In this document: piece after piece, positions 18,254 to 27,566 of the stretch
Position numbering within the stretch: the first letter of the stretch is position 1
Layout: each line of letters begins with the position of its first letter
DNA from: Burkholderia sp. Bp8992
GTDB taxonomy: Bacteria; Pseudomonadota; Gammaproteobacteria; Burkholderiales; Burkholderiaceae
Length of the DNA stretch: 64,000 nt
Direction: 5' to 3'
Assembly: GCF_003853705.1 (NCBI RefSeq)
Contig: NZ_QTQI01000019.1
Span: forward strand, 62,001-126,000
The notes under the pieces: model-generated
The model's database searches: none
Told to the model about the DNA's origin: nothing
Seen by the model: only the letters and a program-made list of their open reading frames with translations
Position numbers and translations under genes: made by a program

Positions 18254-19099
18254 CTAGTGCCCCATCGCTACCGCAAGTTGCCGCTCCAATGCCCCGCTCG
18301 CGCGTCGGGCAGCCTGTCCGTCTACGCGGTCGGCCAATATCCCACAGAGCTGCTTTAACTGACCAGCAGCAAGCCCAACGTTCATGCTTATGCGCATATG
18401 CGCTTGCAGCTGCGAATCGACCCCTGTCATCGCGGCGAGCATGCTTACCGTCGCCAGTTCGCGGCTCTGCCAATCGAGATTGTCGCGCTCGAAAATATCG
18501 CCAAACAAGTGAGTCTTCAGAAATTGGTCAATCGCCGGCGCAAAATCGAACAATGCGCCTTTCACCGGACCGCCGGACAGCTTCGTCTGGTTTGCCGTAC
18601 CGGCTACAAGCAATGCGTCACCGGTTGGCGCACGGCGGCTCGGCGCATGACCTTCCGTATCCTGGCGCCCCGCCTGCTTGCGGGTCTCCATCACCTTCAT
18701 AAGCGATCCGAGCGCATTGAGGCTGCGCGGAAAACCTGCGTAAGCATAAAGCTGCACCAGGATCTCTCGAATCTCGCTGATTGTCAGACCGGTGTCCAGC
18801 CCCTCATTCAGCGCAGCGGTGAGATTGTCGATGTCCCCTGCGGCAGCAAAGGCCGCGATGGGCACGATCGCCTGCTGTCGCGCGGTCAGCGTTTCAGCAA
18901 CGTTTGGAAGAGACGTTCCCGTGTTTGCCATGTCGTTCGATTCCTCATGTGAAGTTGCCTGCGTCGGTACCGCCGGAAAGCCGACGGCTAAAACGAGTAC
19001 CGCTGCCCGCAGAAGTGTCCGAACGGCCCCGTCGCGCCAGACAGCACGTCTGCCCCGCGAGACCGACGGCGTAACCATGTCGAATGAAGTAAGCCGCAT
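18254..19099 (-). CDS. Exported protein with two carboxymuconolactone-decarboxylase-like domains
   Basis: About 281 residues. The start at 19099 gives a hydrophobic stretch (TLLRAAVLVLAVGFPAVPTQA), a likely signal peptide; the frame is open further upstream but overlaps the oxidase gene. Two CMD/AhpD-like helical repeats follow: LTARQQAIVPIAAFAAAGDIDNL... and DWQSRELATVSMLAAMTGVDSQL. The CxxC of peroxidatic AhpD is absent. It follows paoC by 19 bp on the same strand, so it probably belongs to the aldehyde oxidase operon and may act on its products in the periplasm. The exact reaction is unknown. Confidence 0.8.
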   Translation of the reverse strand: MRLTSFDMVTPSVSRGRRAVWRDGAVRTLLRAAVLVLAVGFPAVPTQATSHEESNDMANTGTSLPNVAETLTARQQAIVPIAAFAAAGDIDNLTAALNEGLDTGLTISEIREILVQLYAYAGFPRSLNALGSLMKVMETRKQAGRQDTEGHAPSRRAPTGDALLVAGTANQTKLSGGPVKGALFDFAPAIDQFLKTHLFGDIFERDNLDWQSRELATVSMLAAMTGVDSQLQAHMRISMNVGLAAGQLKQLCGILADRVDGQAARRASGALERQLAVAMGH

Positions 19100-19118
19100 T
19101 TGCTCTGTGTCCGAGATA

Positions 19119-21329
19119 TCAAACCGTTGCCGGCAAGCGATCGAGAAACTTCTCCAGCGTGATCGGATATTGGCGCACACGAACGCCGGTCGCGTTGTAG
19201 ACGGCATTCGCCACCGCGGGCGCGACACCGGTGAGACCGAGTTCGCCGACGCCCTTCGCCTTGACCGGTGAAATTGTCGGATCGACCTCGTCGATGAACG
19301 CGACGTCGAGATGCGGTACGTCGGCATGAACCGGTACCTCGTAGCCGGCCAGGTCATGGTTGATGAAGAGCCCGAATCGCTTGTCGACCGCCATCTCCTC
19401 CATCAACGCCGCGCCGATTCCCATCGTCATTCCGCCGATCACCTGGCTGCGCGCCGTCTTGGGATTCAGTATGCGGCCGGCCGCACAAACGGCCAGCATT
19501 CGGCGCACGCGGATTTCGCCGGTGAAGGCGTTCACGCCGACTTCGGCAAAGTGGGCGCCGAACGTCTGGATCGCGAACCGCTTCGACAAGTCGCCGAACT
19601 CCATGCTTTCCTCCACGACGAGCGGTCCGTTGTCTGCCGCGCGCGCGAGCGGAACGCTTCTGCTGCCGGAGCGAATTTCGCCCGCGGCGAACTCGGCCCC
19701 GGCAATGTCGAAGCCGAGGCGCCGAGCGACCATCTCGCGCAGCTTCGTGCACGCGGCGTAGACGCCTGCGGTAACGGAGGCCGCGCCCTGCTGCCCCCCC
19801 GAACCCGGCGTCTCCGGAAAGCTCGAATCGCCCAATCGGACGACGACCCGATCGATCGGCACACCCATCATTTCGGCCGCCGTCTGTTGAACAACCGTAT
19901 AGCTTCCGGTCCCGATGTCGGTCATGTCGGTTTCGATCGTGACGATCCCGCTGCTGTCGAGCCGTACGCGCGCACCGGCTTTGGCAATGGGCGCACCGCG
20001 GATCGCCGCGGCCATGCCAAGACCGACGAGCCAATGACCGTCGCGGACCTGTCCGGGCCGCGCTTGTCGTGCGTTCCAGCCGAAGCGTTCTGCGCCGGTG
20101 CGCAGGCACTCGACGAAAGGACGCGACGAGAAAGGCCGTTGCGGAAGCTCGGGATCAAACTGTGTGTCGTTCCGGACACGAAACTCGACAGGGTCCATAC
20201 CGAGCTTCTCGGCCATCTCGTCCATCGCGATTTCGAGCGCCATCAGCCCCGGCGCTTCGCCAGGCGCCCTCATCGCGTTGCCTTCGGCCAGATCGAGTGT
20301 CGCAAGCCGGACGCACGTCATCCGGTTCGGGCCGCCATAGAGCATCCGCGTCGACAACGTCGTGGGTTCGGTACGCCCGCCAGCGAGATTGCCCGACCAG
20401 CTCTCGTGACCGATCGCGATCAGCCTTCCGTCGCGCGTGGCACCGAGCCGGATCCGCTGAATGGTCTTCGGTCGGTGAATCGTGTTGTTGAACATGATTG
20501 GACGCTGGAGCGCGATCTTGACCGGGCGTCGCACCATTCGCGCTGCCACTGCGGCGAGCGCGAGATCCGACTGCACGGTCCCCTTGCCGCCGAAGCCACC
20601 GCCGACGAACGACGAAATCAAGCGGACGTTTTCGCGCGGTATGCCAAGAATTGCGCCAAGATCGCGCGTACCCCAGTTCATCTGCTGGATGGACGTCCAG
20701 CACGTCACGCGGTCGCCGTCCCATTTCGCAATGGTCGCGTGCGGTTCCATCATCGCGTGCGCTTGATCGGGAACCGTGTATGTCTCGTCCACCTTGACGT
20801 GCGCCTGTGCGAAACCCTGCTCGAAGTCTCCAACGCGCGTGTCGGTCGGCCCGCCGAACGCCATCTGGCGCGCGACCGGCGCAGTCTGCATCTGCGTCTC
20901 GAGGTCGAACTGCCCGTTGCTGCGCACATATTGCACGCGAATCAGCGCGGCTGCCGCGCACGCCTGCTCGAACGTCTCCGCGACGACGACGGCCACCGGC
21001 TGATGGTAATGGTCGACGTCCGGCGCCGCGAGCATGCGCTGTACATAGAACTTGCCGACACCGAGCCGGCCGACATTTCGATACGTGACAACGGCAAGCA
21101 CGCCCGGCGCTGCCTGCGCACGCCGCGTGTCGATGGACAAGATCCTCCCCTTGGCTACGCCCGCGCCCAGGATGTAGCCATAGGCAACGTCCGGGCCAAC
21201 GTCGTGATATTCGTACGCATAGGTTGCAGTCCCGGTCGTCTTCAGCCCGGCCTCGTAGCGATCATATGGCTGACCGACGACCGTCATCCGGTCGATGGGA
21301 TTCTGTCCTGCAGGCGTGTCGAACTTCAT
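19119..21329 (-). CDS. paoC: Aldehyde oxidoreductase molybdenum subunit (xanthine dehydrogenase family)
   Basis: A 736-residue large subunit of the PaoC/YagR type, close to the 732 residues of the E. coli protein. It has the aldehyde oxidase a/b hammerhead (TGTATYAYEYHDVG...) and molybdopterin-binding domains with motifs SSFVGGGFGGKG, RAPGEAPG, QQGAASVTAG and KGVGELGLTG, the last carrying the catalytic Glu. It oxidises aldehydes to acids at a molybdenum cofactor. It has no signal peptide of its own and would be carried to the periplasm with the Tat-bearing PaoA subunit. The dedicated cofactor chaperone (PaoD type) is not in this window. Confidence 0.92.
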   Translation of the reverse strand: MKFDTPAGQNPIDRMTVVGQPYDRYEAGLKTTGTATYAYEYHDVGPDVAYGYILGAGVAKGRILSIDTRRAQAAPGVLAVVTYRNVGRLGVGKFYVQRMLAAPDVDHYHQPVAVVVAETFEQACAAAALIRVQYVRSNGQFDLETQMQTAPVARQMAFGGPTDTRVGDFEQGFAQAHVKVDETYTVPDQAHAMMEPHATIAKWDGDRVTCWTSIQQMNWGTRDLGAILGIPRENVRLISSFVGGGFGGKGTVQSDLALAAVAARMVRRPVKIALQRPIMFNNTIHRPKTIQRIRLGATRDGRLIAIGHESWSGNLAGGRTEPTTLSTRMLYGGPNRMTCVRLATLDLAEGNAMRAPGEAPGLMALEIAMDEMAEKLGMDPVEFRVRNDTQFDPELPQRPFSSRPFVECLRTGAERFGWNARQARPGQVRDGHWLVGLGMAAAIRGAPIAKAGARVRLDSSGIVTIETDMTDIGTGSYTVVQQTAAEMMGVPIDRVVVRLGDSSFPETPGSGGQQGAASVTAGVYAACTKLREMVARRLGFDIAGAEFAAGEIRSGSRSVPLARAADNGPLVVEESMEFGDLSKRFAIQTFGAHFAEVGVNAFTGEIRVRRMLAVCAAGRILNPKTARSQVIGGMTMGIGAALMEEMAVDKRFGLFINHDLAGYEVPVHADVPHLDVAFIDEVDPTISPVKAKGVGELGLTGVAPAVANAVYNATGVRVRQYPITLEKFLDRLPATV

Positions 21330-21332
21330 GGA

Positions 21333-22283
21333 TCAACCTCTCGCTTGTTCCATTACATAGGCGAGCGTGCGCTCCACCAGTGGAATCTTGAACGCATTCT
21401 GCTGCGTGGGCTGCGCCTCTTTCATCAACGCATTCGCGACGGCTGCAGCCCCGTGCCGCATCGCTGCGTCTGCGGATGCGACCCGCCACGGCTTCGGTGC
21501 GACACCGCCCAGCGCGACGCGGCCGCTGCCGTCCTCATGAACGATCGCAGCGACCGACACGAGCGCAAACGCATAGGAGGCCCGATCACGGACTTTCTGG
21601 TAGAAGTGACGGCCGCCGATCGGGCGCGGAAGCGTCACTGCCGTGATCAGCTCGCCGGGCACGAGCGCAGTCTCGACATGCGGCGTCGTGTCCGGCAATC
21701 GATGGAAATCGGCGATGGGGATCGTCCTCGTCTGTCCGTCGCCGCGAACCGTTTCCACCGATGCATCGAGTGCACGCAATGCAACGGCCATATCGCCCGG
21801 ATACGTCGCAATGCAACTGGCGCTCGCGCCGACGACAGCAAGCTGCCGCGTGAATCCGCCGATCGCGGCGCAGCCGGAGCCGGGCATACGCTTGTTGCAC
21901 GGCAGATTCGGATCGTAGAAATACGGGCAACGCGTGCGCTGGAGCAGGTTTCCGCCGGTCGTGGCCTTGTTGCGTAGCTGACCGGATGCGCCCGCAACGA
22001 TCGCACGTACCAGGACCCCGTAATCGCGTCGCACTCGAGGATGCGACGCAAGCGCCGTATTGGTCACGAGCGTGCCGATTCGCAGTCCGCCTTCCGGTGT
22101 GTCGTCGATATGATCGAGCCCGATGTCCTGAATATCAACGAGGTGAGTCGGCGTCTCGATCTCCAGTTTCATCAGGTCCAGCAGGTTCGTGCCGCCAGCG
22201 ATGAATTTTGCTCCCTGGCGCTGTGCGACGATGCTTGCCGCGTCCGCAGCACTTTTCGCCCTCTCGTAGGTAAACGCCTTCAT
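21333..22283 (-). CDS. paoB: Aldehyde oxidoreductase FAD / 4Fe-4S subunit
   Basis: A 316-residue medium subunit. The N-terminal FAD site reads [14 protein letters not shown]; a second glycine motif is [18 protein letters not shown]. The Cys residues after it (RCPYFYD.NLPCNKR.. GSGC) are the extra 4Fe-4S ligands found in PaoB but not in standard xanthine dehydrogenases. The C-terminal CO-dehydrogenase flavoprotein domain follows (DFHRLPD..., [15 protein letters not shown]). The start at 22283 overlaps the paoA stop, and paoC begins 3 bp after its end, so all three are translated as a unit. Confidence 0.92.
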   Translation of the reverse strand: MKAFTYERAKSAADAASIVAQRQGAKFIAGGTNLLDLMKLEIETPTHLVDIQDIGLDHIDDTPEGGLRIGTLVTNTALASHPRVRRDYGVLVRAIVAGASGQLRNKATTGGNLLQRTRCPYFYDPNLPCNKRMPGSGCAAIGGFTRQLAVVGASASCIATYPGDMAVALRALDASVETVRGDGQTRTIPIADFHRLPDTTPHVETALVPGELITAVTLPRPIGGRHFYQKVRDRASYAFALVSVAAIVHEDGSGRVALGGVAPKPWRVASADAAMRHGAAAVANALMKEAQPTQQNAFKIPLVERTLAYVMEQARG

Positions 22284-22939
22284 GCACGGCTCCCCGCGAC
22301 TTCGGCCATCGCATCGGAGATGTTCGAATACGCACCGCAACGGCAGAGGTTGCCGCTCATCCGTTCGCGCATCTCGACGCGTGTCGCCTCGGCGGGCGCC
22401 ATCAGGTCGTCCGTGACATGACTGGGCACCCCGGCCTTGATTTCGTCCAGCACGGCAACGGCCGAACATATCTGACCCGGCGTGCAGTAGCCGCACTGAT
22501 ATCCGTCGTGCCTGATGAACGCAGCCTGCATCCGATGAAGTTCGGACGGCGTGCCCAACCCCTCAATCGTGGTGATCGCGTCGCCGTCGTGCATCACCGC
22601 GAGGCTCAGGCACCCATTGATCCGGATACCGTTCACGTGAACCGTGCATGCGCCACACTGTCCGTGATCGCAGCCCTTTTTCGTACCGGTCAAAAGGAGG
22701 TGTTCCCGCAACGCATCGAGCAACGTGGTCCGAGGATCGACGTCGAGGTGTCGATCGTTTCCGTTGACATTGAAGACGACGCGCATCGTGCTCGTCATCG
22801 GCGACGACTCGCTTGGCCCGGCCTCCCCGGCCGGCGACATGGCGTTGGCGGTATCGGGCAGAAAAGGGGTGACAGCGGAGACGGCGCCGGCGATCAGAAG
22901 GTGACGTCTCCTCGCATTCAGTTGTTCCGAATCGTCCAT
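22280..22939 (-). CDS. paoA: Aldehyde oxidoreductase 2Fe-2S subunit with Tat signal
   Basis: A 219-residue small subunit. The start at 22939 has AGAGGAG upstream. It opens with [17 protein letters not shown], a twin-arginine-type signal that would export the whole assembled enzyme. Ferredoxin domain: [16 protein letters not shown] with the fourth Cys in GCLSL. Second 2Fe-2S domain: [12 protein letters not shown] and NLCRCGAY. It passes electrons from the molybdenum site to FAD. It is the first gene of the paoABC-CMD operon. Confidence 0.93.
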   Translation of the reverse strand: MDDSEQLNARRRHLLIAGAVSAVTPFLPDTANAMSPAGEAGPSESSPMTSTMRVVFNVNGNDRHLDVDPRTTLLDALREHLLLTGTKKGCDHGQCGACTVHVNGIRINGCLSLAVMHDGDAITTIEGLGTPSELHRMQAAFIRHDGYQCGYCTPGQICSAVAVLDEIKAGVPSHVTDDLMAPAEATRVEMRERMSGNLCRCGAYSNISDAMAEVAGSRA

Positions 22940-23012
22940 ATGTCTGCACTCCTCTCGTTGCAGCGGGCGCGTGCCGGTCGACCGGCTGCGAACGCTCTTT
23001 CGATGGCCCGGT

Positions 23013-23999
23013 TCACCAGGCATAAGCTTCAGGCGCGGCGCCCCCTGGTCCTGGCCAGATTTCGTCGAGGCAGCGAAGCGTGTCGTCGGACAGTGCAATA
23101 TCCAGCGCCCGCAATGCGGATCTCGTCTGCTCCACGGTTCTCGGCCCCACGATGGGCGCGGTCACCGCCGGATGATGGAGCAGCCAGGCCAATGCGACGT
23201 CCGCGGGGCGCTCGCCGAGGTCCTCGCACAGCGATTCCCATGCCTCCAGCTGTTGCCGGTGGCACGCGATCTTGCGCGCCATGTCGGGCGTGGCGCGCCG
23301 CCCCTCGAGCGTCCCGCGCAATACGCCCCCCAGCAGCCCGCCCCCCAACGGACTCCACGGAATCAAGCCCAGCCCATGATGACGACACGACGGGATCAGT
23401 TCGAGTTCAACGGTTCGCGCGGAAAGGTTGTAGAGACTCTGTTCGGCGATCAGTCCCATGAACTGACGCGAACGGGCCGCGGCTTGCGCGGTCGCGACGT
23501 CCCAGCCGGCGAAATTGCAGCTGCCGATATAGAGCACCTTACCCTGCTGCACCAACAGTTCCATCGCCTGCCAGACTTCCTCCCAGGGCGTCGACCGGTC
23601 GACGTGGTGCATCTGGTAGAGGTCGATATGATCGACCTTCAGCCGCTTCAGGCTGTCCTCGCAGGCACGGCGGATATGGTAGGCCGACAGGCGCCGGTCG
23701 TTCGGGCCGGTACCCATCGGCTGATAGACCTTGGTGGCAAGGACGATGCGCTCGCGACGGCCGCCTTGAGCGATCCAGCGTCCGATGATCTCCTCGGAGA
23801 TGCCGAAACCCTTTTCAAGGTCGGGTGACTGCGGGCCACCGTACACGTCGGCCGTATCGATGAAGTTGATGCCCGAATCCAGCGCGGTGTCGAGGATCCC
23901 GAAGCTGGTGGATTCGTCCGCCCTATCACCGAAATTCATGGTGCCAAGACAGAGACGACTGACTTTCAGACCCGAGCGTCCGAGGTGTACGTATTGCAT
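23013..23999 (-). CDS. Aldo/keto reductase
   Basis: A 328-residue NADPH-dependent (alpha/beta)8-barrel reductase starting MQYVHLGRSGLKVSRLCLGTMNFG. The catalytic tetrad is visible: Asp and Tyr in FIDTADVYGG, Lys in LATKVYQP, His in LYQMHHVD. The NADPH-site Ser/Lys region and IGSCNFAGWD follow. It reduces aldehydes or ketones to alcohols. The upstream frame is open for 70 codons but has no family similarity, so the shorter start is used. It lies upstream of paoABC with a 73-bp gap and could be part of the same transcript, linked by shared aldehyde metabolism. Confidence 0.9.
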   Translation of the reverse strand: MQYVHLGRSGLKVSRLCLGTMNFGDRADESTSFGILDTALDSGINFIDTADVYGGPQSPDLEKGFGISEEIIGRWIAQGGRRERIVLATKVYQPMGTGPNDRRLSAYHIRRACEDSLKRLKVDHIDLYQMHHVDRSTPWEEVWQAMELLVQQGKVLYIGSCNFAGWDVATAQAAARSRQFMGLIAEQSLYNLSARTVELELIPSCRHHGLGLIPWSPLGGGLLGGVLRGTLEGRRATPDMARKIACHRQQLEAWESLCEDLGERPADVALAWLLHHPAVTAPIVGPRTVEQTRSALRALDIALSDDTLRCLDEIWPGPGGAAPEAYAW

Positions 24000-24369
24000 G
24001 CCGATGCCGCCGATGTAGGTTGTCGGATTCCGGTTTGGTGGCCTCACATCGGCAACTGCGGCGGTTCTCGCTCCCGCAGGCTCGCACGACGATGCGCCTC
24101 GACAGGACTTTAGCGGGAACGATGGTTGTCGAAAGCCCCCGTTCATTTGATGGCGCTGTGAATGACGCTCAACAACGGGCGGCGACGCCGCACGAATCGA
24201 TGATGCATCCGTCGCAGTCACCGTCGCATTTGTGAATACAACTCATTGGTGCGTCAACCGAACGCCGGCTAAACAAACAGGCACCGTTACGCTAAATTCG
24301 ACGCCAAGTAGCCCGCACGATACGCCGATCCGACGCTGAACCGATCGACGCTGACGCGTTCACCACTCG
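24000..24369. other. Divergent intergenic region
   Basis: Between the minus-strand aldo/keto reductase and plus-strand MFS gene. It must contain both promoters. No operator or promoter was clear enough to list. Confidence 0.4.
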
Positions 24370-25563
24370 ATGGAAATACCCGTGACACCACCGCAATACC
24401 ATTCGGCAGCGGCAGACCGCTCTTTGCTTCCGCTGATGAGCTGCGTATTCACCGTGTTCCTGGTCACGGGCGCGGCGCTGTCCGCTTTGCCGCTGCACAT
24501 TCACCACGACCTAGGCTTCGGAACATTCACCGTCGGTCTGGTCTCCGGCGCCCAGTTCGCATCGTCGCTGGTCTCTCGCCTGTGGTCCGGTGCGATTGCA
24601 GACCGGCGCGGACCGAAGTTCGCCGTTTCCACCGGTCTTGGACTGTCCGCGACGGCCGGACTCCTGTACCTGTTGTCGCTGACGTTCTCCGGCAACCCGT
24701 CACTGTCCATCGCGATCCTGCTCATGGGCCGCACGCTGCTCGGTGCCGCCGAGAGTTTCATCATGACCGGCTCGCAAAGCTGGTGCCTCGCTCTCGCCGG
24801 TCCGGGCCATGCCGGCAAAACGATCGCGTGGATCGGAACGTCGATGTTCGTCGCACTGGCGGCCGGCGCACCGCTCGGCAGCTTTCTGTTCGACGCATTC
24901 GGATTTGCTTCGATCGGGCTCGCCACTTCCGCCGGCGCGGTCGTGACGATGCTGCTGGTCAGCCCGGTTTCGGATGCCAGAACCCAGTCCAGCAATGCAG
25001 AAGCCGTCGGGAAAGTACTGAAAGCCGTCTGGCTGCCAGGACTCGGCATGGCATTTCCCGGCCTCGGCTACGGCATCATGACCGCGTTCTCCGTGCTGCT
25101 GTTCGTTCAACGCGGCTGGCAACCCGCATGGCTCTCCTTTACAGCATTCGCCGCTGCGCTGATGGTTGCGCGGGTTTTTTTCGGTGCATTGCCCGATCGC
25201 CTCGGCGGAGCCCGTACTGCGGTCATCTTCGTCGCCCTCTACAGCTTCGGCATGGCGCTCGTCTGGGCCGCCCCGGTTGCATGGCTGGCGTTTGCGGGAA
25301 CGACGCTTGCGGGATTCGGCTACGCGCTCATCTATCCCGGTTTCGGCATGGAGGCTGTAGCAAGGGCGCCAACGGACGCCAGAGGGCTGGCCATGGGCAT
25401 CTACACTGCGTTCATCGATCTCGCGCTCGGCGTCTTTGCGCCTCTGCTCGGCCTCGTTGCCAATGTAACGGGCCTCGGCGCCATCTTTCTCATCAGCGCG
25501 ATTCTCGCCCTGTTCGCCCTGCCCATCGCGATGAGACTTCGTTCATCTACTGAAGCCGCTTGA
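24370..25563 (+). CDS. MFS transporter (YhhS/arabinose-efflux-like group)
   Basis: A 397-residue permease with about 12 hydrophobic segments. The loop 2-3 motif reads SRLWSGAIADRRGPKFA (family GxxxDRxGRR), repeated in the second half as ARVFFGALPDRLGGARTA. Glycine-rich TM5 and TM11 are typical of drug/sugar exporters. It sits in the inner membrane and probably exports a small molecule by proton antiport. The next gene is an aldo/keto reductase on the same strand; the substrate is unknown. Confidence 0.88.
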   Translation: MEIPVTPPQYHSAAADRSLLPLMSCVFTVFLVTGAALSALPLHIHHDLGFGTFTVGLVSGAQFASSLVSRLWSGAIADRRGPKFAVSTGLGLSATAGLLYLLSLTFSGNPSLSIAILLMGRTLLGAAESFIMTGSQSWCLALAGPGHAGKTIAWIGTSMFVALAAGAPLGSFLFDAFGFASIGLATSAGAVVTMLLVSPVSDARTQSSNAEAVGKVLKAVWLPGLGMAFPGLGYGIMTAFSVLLFVQRGWQPAWLSFTAFAAALMVARVFFGALPDRLGGARTAVIFVALYSFGMALVWAAPVAWLAFAGTTLAGFGYALIYPGFGMEAVARAPTDARGLAMGIYTAFIDLALGVFAPLLGLVANVTGLGAIFLISAILALFALPIAMRLRSSTEAA

Positions 25564-25702
25564 GACGCGCATCTCACATGACAGGCGAGCGCGGCGTTAC
25601 CTCTCGACAAGTGCGTCTGGCCGGTTTCCTATCCGGGTCGCCATCACGGTTTCGTAATCGCGCATCGTCGCTGTTCAAAATCTCGCTCATTCGGAGAAGC
25701 AC

Positions 25703-26728
25703 ATGCAATACGTCAATCTTGGCCGCACCGGCCTCAAGGTCTCGCGCCTTTGTCTGGGCTGCATGAGTTACGGGGAACCCGCCCGACTGCCCCAACCGTG
25801 GTCGTTGGATGAAGAGGCGTCTCGCCCGTTTTTTCGTCAGGCACTCGAGGCAGGAATCAACTTCTTCGATACGGCGAACATCTATTCCGGCGGCGGTTCC
25901 GAGGAAATTGTCGGGCGCGCACTTCGCGACATGGCGCGACGCGAAGAAATCGTCGTCGCAACGAAGGCATTCTTTCCGTGGAGAAATTCGCCCAATACCG
26001 GTTTCCTTTCGCGCAAGGCGCTGTTCCAGTCGATTGACGACAGCCTGAAGCGACTCGGCATGGACTACGTCGATCTGTACCAGATTCATCGCTTCGATCC
26101 CGGCACGCCGGTCGAAGAGACGATGGAGGCGCTGCACGACATCGTCAAAGCCGGAAAAGCGCGCTACCTCGGCGCCTCGTCAATGGAAGCATGGCGTTTC
26201 GCCAAGATGCAGCACGTTGCGGAGCGCAACGGCTGGACACGTTTCATCTCCATGCAACCGCAGTACAACCTGCTCTATCGCGAGGAGGAGCGCGAGATGC
26301 TGCCGCTTTGCATGGACCAGGGCGTCGGCGTCATTCCATGGAGCCCGATGGCGCGAGGCAGGCTGACGCGCGACTGGAGCGAAAGCACACATCGAACGAA
26401 GAACGATGCGTTCGCGATCCAGATGTATCTGAATACGGAGGCGCAGGACCGGAAGGTGATCGACGTGGTCGCCAGGCTTGCCGACGATCATGGCGTTCCA
26501 CGGGCGCACGTCGCGCTCGCGTGGCTGCTGGCGAAGCCCGGTGTGACCGCTCCGATCATCGGAGCGACGAAGCCTGAGCATCTTGCAACGGCGATCCGCG
26601 CGCTCGACTTCTCGTTGACCGGCGATGAAATCAACGCGCTGGAGGCGCCCTATATCCCTCATCCAGTCGATGGGATCGTTCCGCCGCTTCCTGATGGTCC
26701 ACCGACCCTTACTTTGCCACGTAACTGA
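25703..26728 (+). CDS. Aldo/keto reductase
   Basis: A 341-residue AKR with GGAGAAGC just before the ATG. It starts MQYVNLGRTGLKVSRLCLG, much like the protein encoded at 23013-23999. Catalytic residues: Asp and Tyr in FFDTANIYSGG, Lys in VATKAFFPW, His in YQIHRFD. The C-terminal GATKPEHLATAIRALD segment binds NADPH phosphate. Followed after 47 bp by an SDR on the same strand, so it is probably co-transcribed. Confidence 0.9.
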   Translation: MQYVNLGRTGLKVSRLCLGCMSYGEPARLPQPWSLDEEASRPFFRQALEAGINFFDTANIYSGGGSEEIVGRALRDMARREEIVVATKAFFPWRNSPNTGFLSRKALFQSIDDSLKRLGMDYVDLYQIHRFDPGTPVEETMEALHDIVKAGKARYLGASSMEAWRFAKMQHVAERNGWTRFISMQPQYNLLYREEEREMLPLCMDQGVGVIPWSPMARGRLTRDWSESTHRTKNDAFAIQMYLNTEAQDRKVIDVVARLADDHGVPRAHVALAWLLAKPGVTAPIIGATKPEHLATAIRALDFSLTGDEINALEAPYIPHPVDGIVPPLPDGPPTLTLPRN

Positions 26729-26775
26729 AAGCGAAATACATCGACTTCGACGGTCTTCCATCAGGGAAATGGAAC

Positions 26776-27543
26776 ATGAATCCGATCTATGACTTCAAAG
26801 GTCAGGTGGCCTTCGTAACCGGGGCTGCGATGGGCATGGGTCTCGCTGCAGCCCGTGCATTTGCGCAAAGCGGGGCCTCCGTGGTCCTGGCCGATCGTGA
26901 CGGGAACCTCGCCTTGCGGGAAGCGCAAAATATCGTCGACGAAGGCGGCATCGCAACAGGTATCGCGTGCGACGTCACCGACGAAGCCCAGGTCGCTGCT
27001 GCAGTCGACCACGCGGTCGCCGAGTATGGCCGGCTCGACATGGCATTCAACAACGCCGGCATCCAGGTGCCGCCCAGCGATGCGGCGGACGAGCCGGCCG
27101 AGCATTTCCAGCGCGTGGTAGCAGTCAACCAGTTCGGCGTCTGGGCAAGCATGAAGCACGAACTGCGCATAATGCGCGCCCAGGGATCCGGCGCGATCGT
27201 CAACAACTCGTCGCTCGGCGGGCTGGTCGGCCTGCCTGAGCGTGCCGCCTATCACGGCACGAAGCATGCCGTGCTGGGGATGACGAAGAGCGCTGGTGTC
27301 GAATACGCGTCCCGCGGCATACGCATCAACGCCGTTTGTCCCGGCACCATCGATACGCCGATGGTGCAGGACATGCTGACGGGGCAAGCCGATGCCATGA
27401 AAGTGATACTGAAGGACCAGTCCATCGGTCGCCTCGGACGAGCAGATGAAGTGGCCGCCGCCGTACTATGGCTGTGCAGTCCCGGTGCGAGCTTCGTCGT
27501 GGGCGTCGGCTTGCCGATCGATGGGGGCTTCACGGCCCACTAA
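26776..27543 (+). CDS. Short-chain dehydrogenase/reductase
   Basis: A 255-residue classical SDR. Cofactor motif TGAAMGMGLAAARAF, NNAG motif (AFNNAGIQ), and the active Ser-Tyr-Lys in NNSSLGGLVGLPERAAYHGTK. The C-terminal PIDGGFTAH ending is typical. An Asp in LADRDGN after beta-2 suggests NAD preference. It is preceded by GGGAAATGGAAC at ribosome-site distance. It likely oxidises or reduces an alcohol/ketone together with the preceding aldo/keto reductase; the substrate is not predictable. Confidence 0.92.
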   Translation: MNPIYDFKGQVAFVTGAAMGMGLAAARAFAQSGASVVLADRDGNLALREAQNIVDEGGIATGIACDVTDEAQVAAAVDHAVAEYGRLDMAFNNAGIQVPPSDAADEPAEHFQRVVAVNQFGVWASMKHELRIMRAQGSGAIVNNSSLGGLVGLPERAAYHGTKHAVLGMTKSAGVEYASRGIRINAVCPGTIDTPMVQDMLTGQADAMKVILKDQSIGRLGRADEVAAAVLWLCSPGASFVVGVGLPIDGGFTAH

Positions 27544-27566
27544 GCACGTCCCCCGACTTCGCGTCA

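Noticed and set aside
19311-21977. 888-codon open frame on the plus strand opposite paoC/paoB
   Set aside because: It mirrors the minus-strand genes; composition is Arg/His-rich with no domain pattern. It arises from high GC at third codon positions.
22940-23012. Sigma-54-like motif before paoA
   Set aside because: GC and CC elements are 12 rather than 10 bases apart; spacing is critical for sigma-54.
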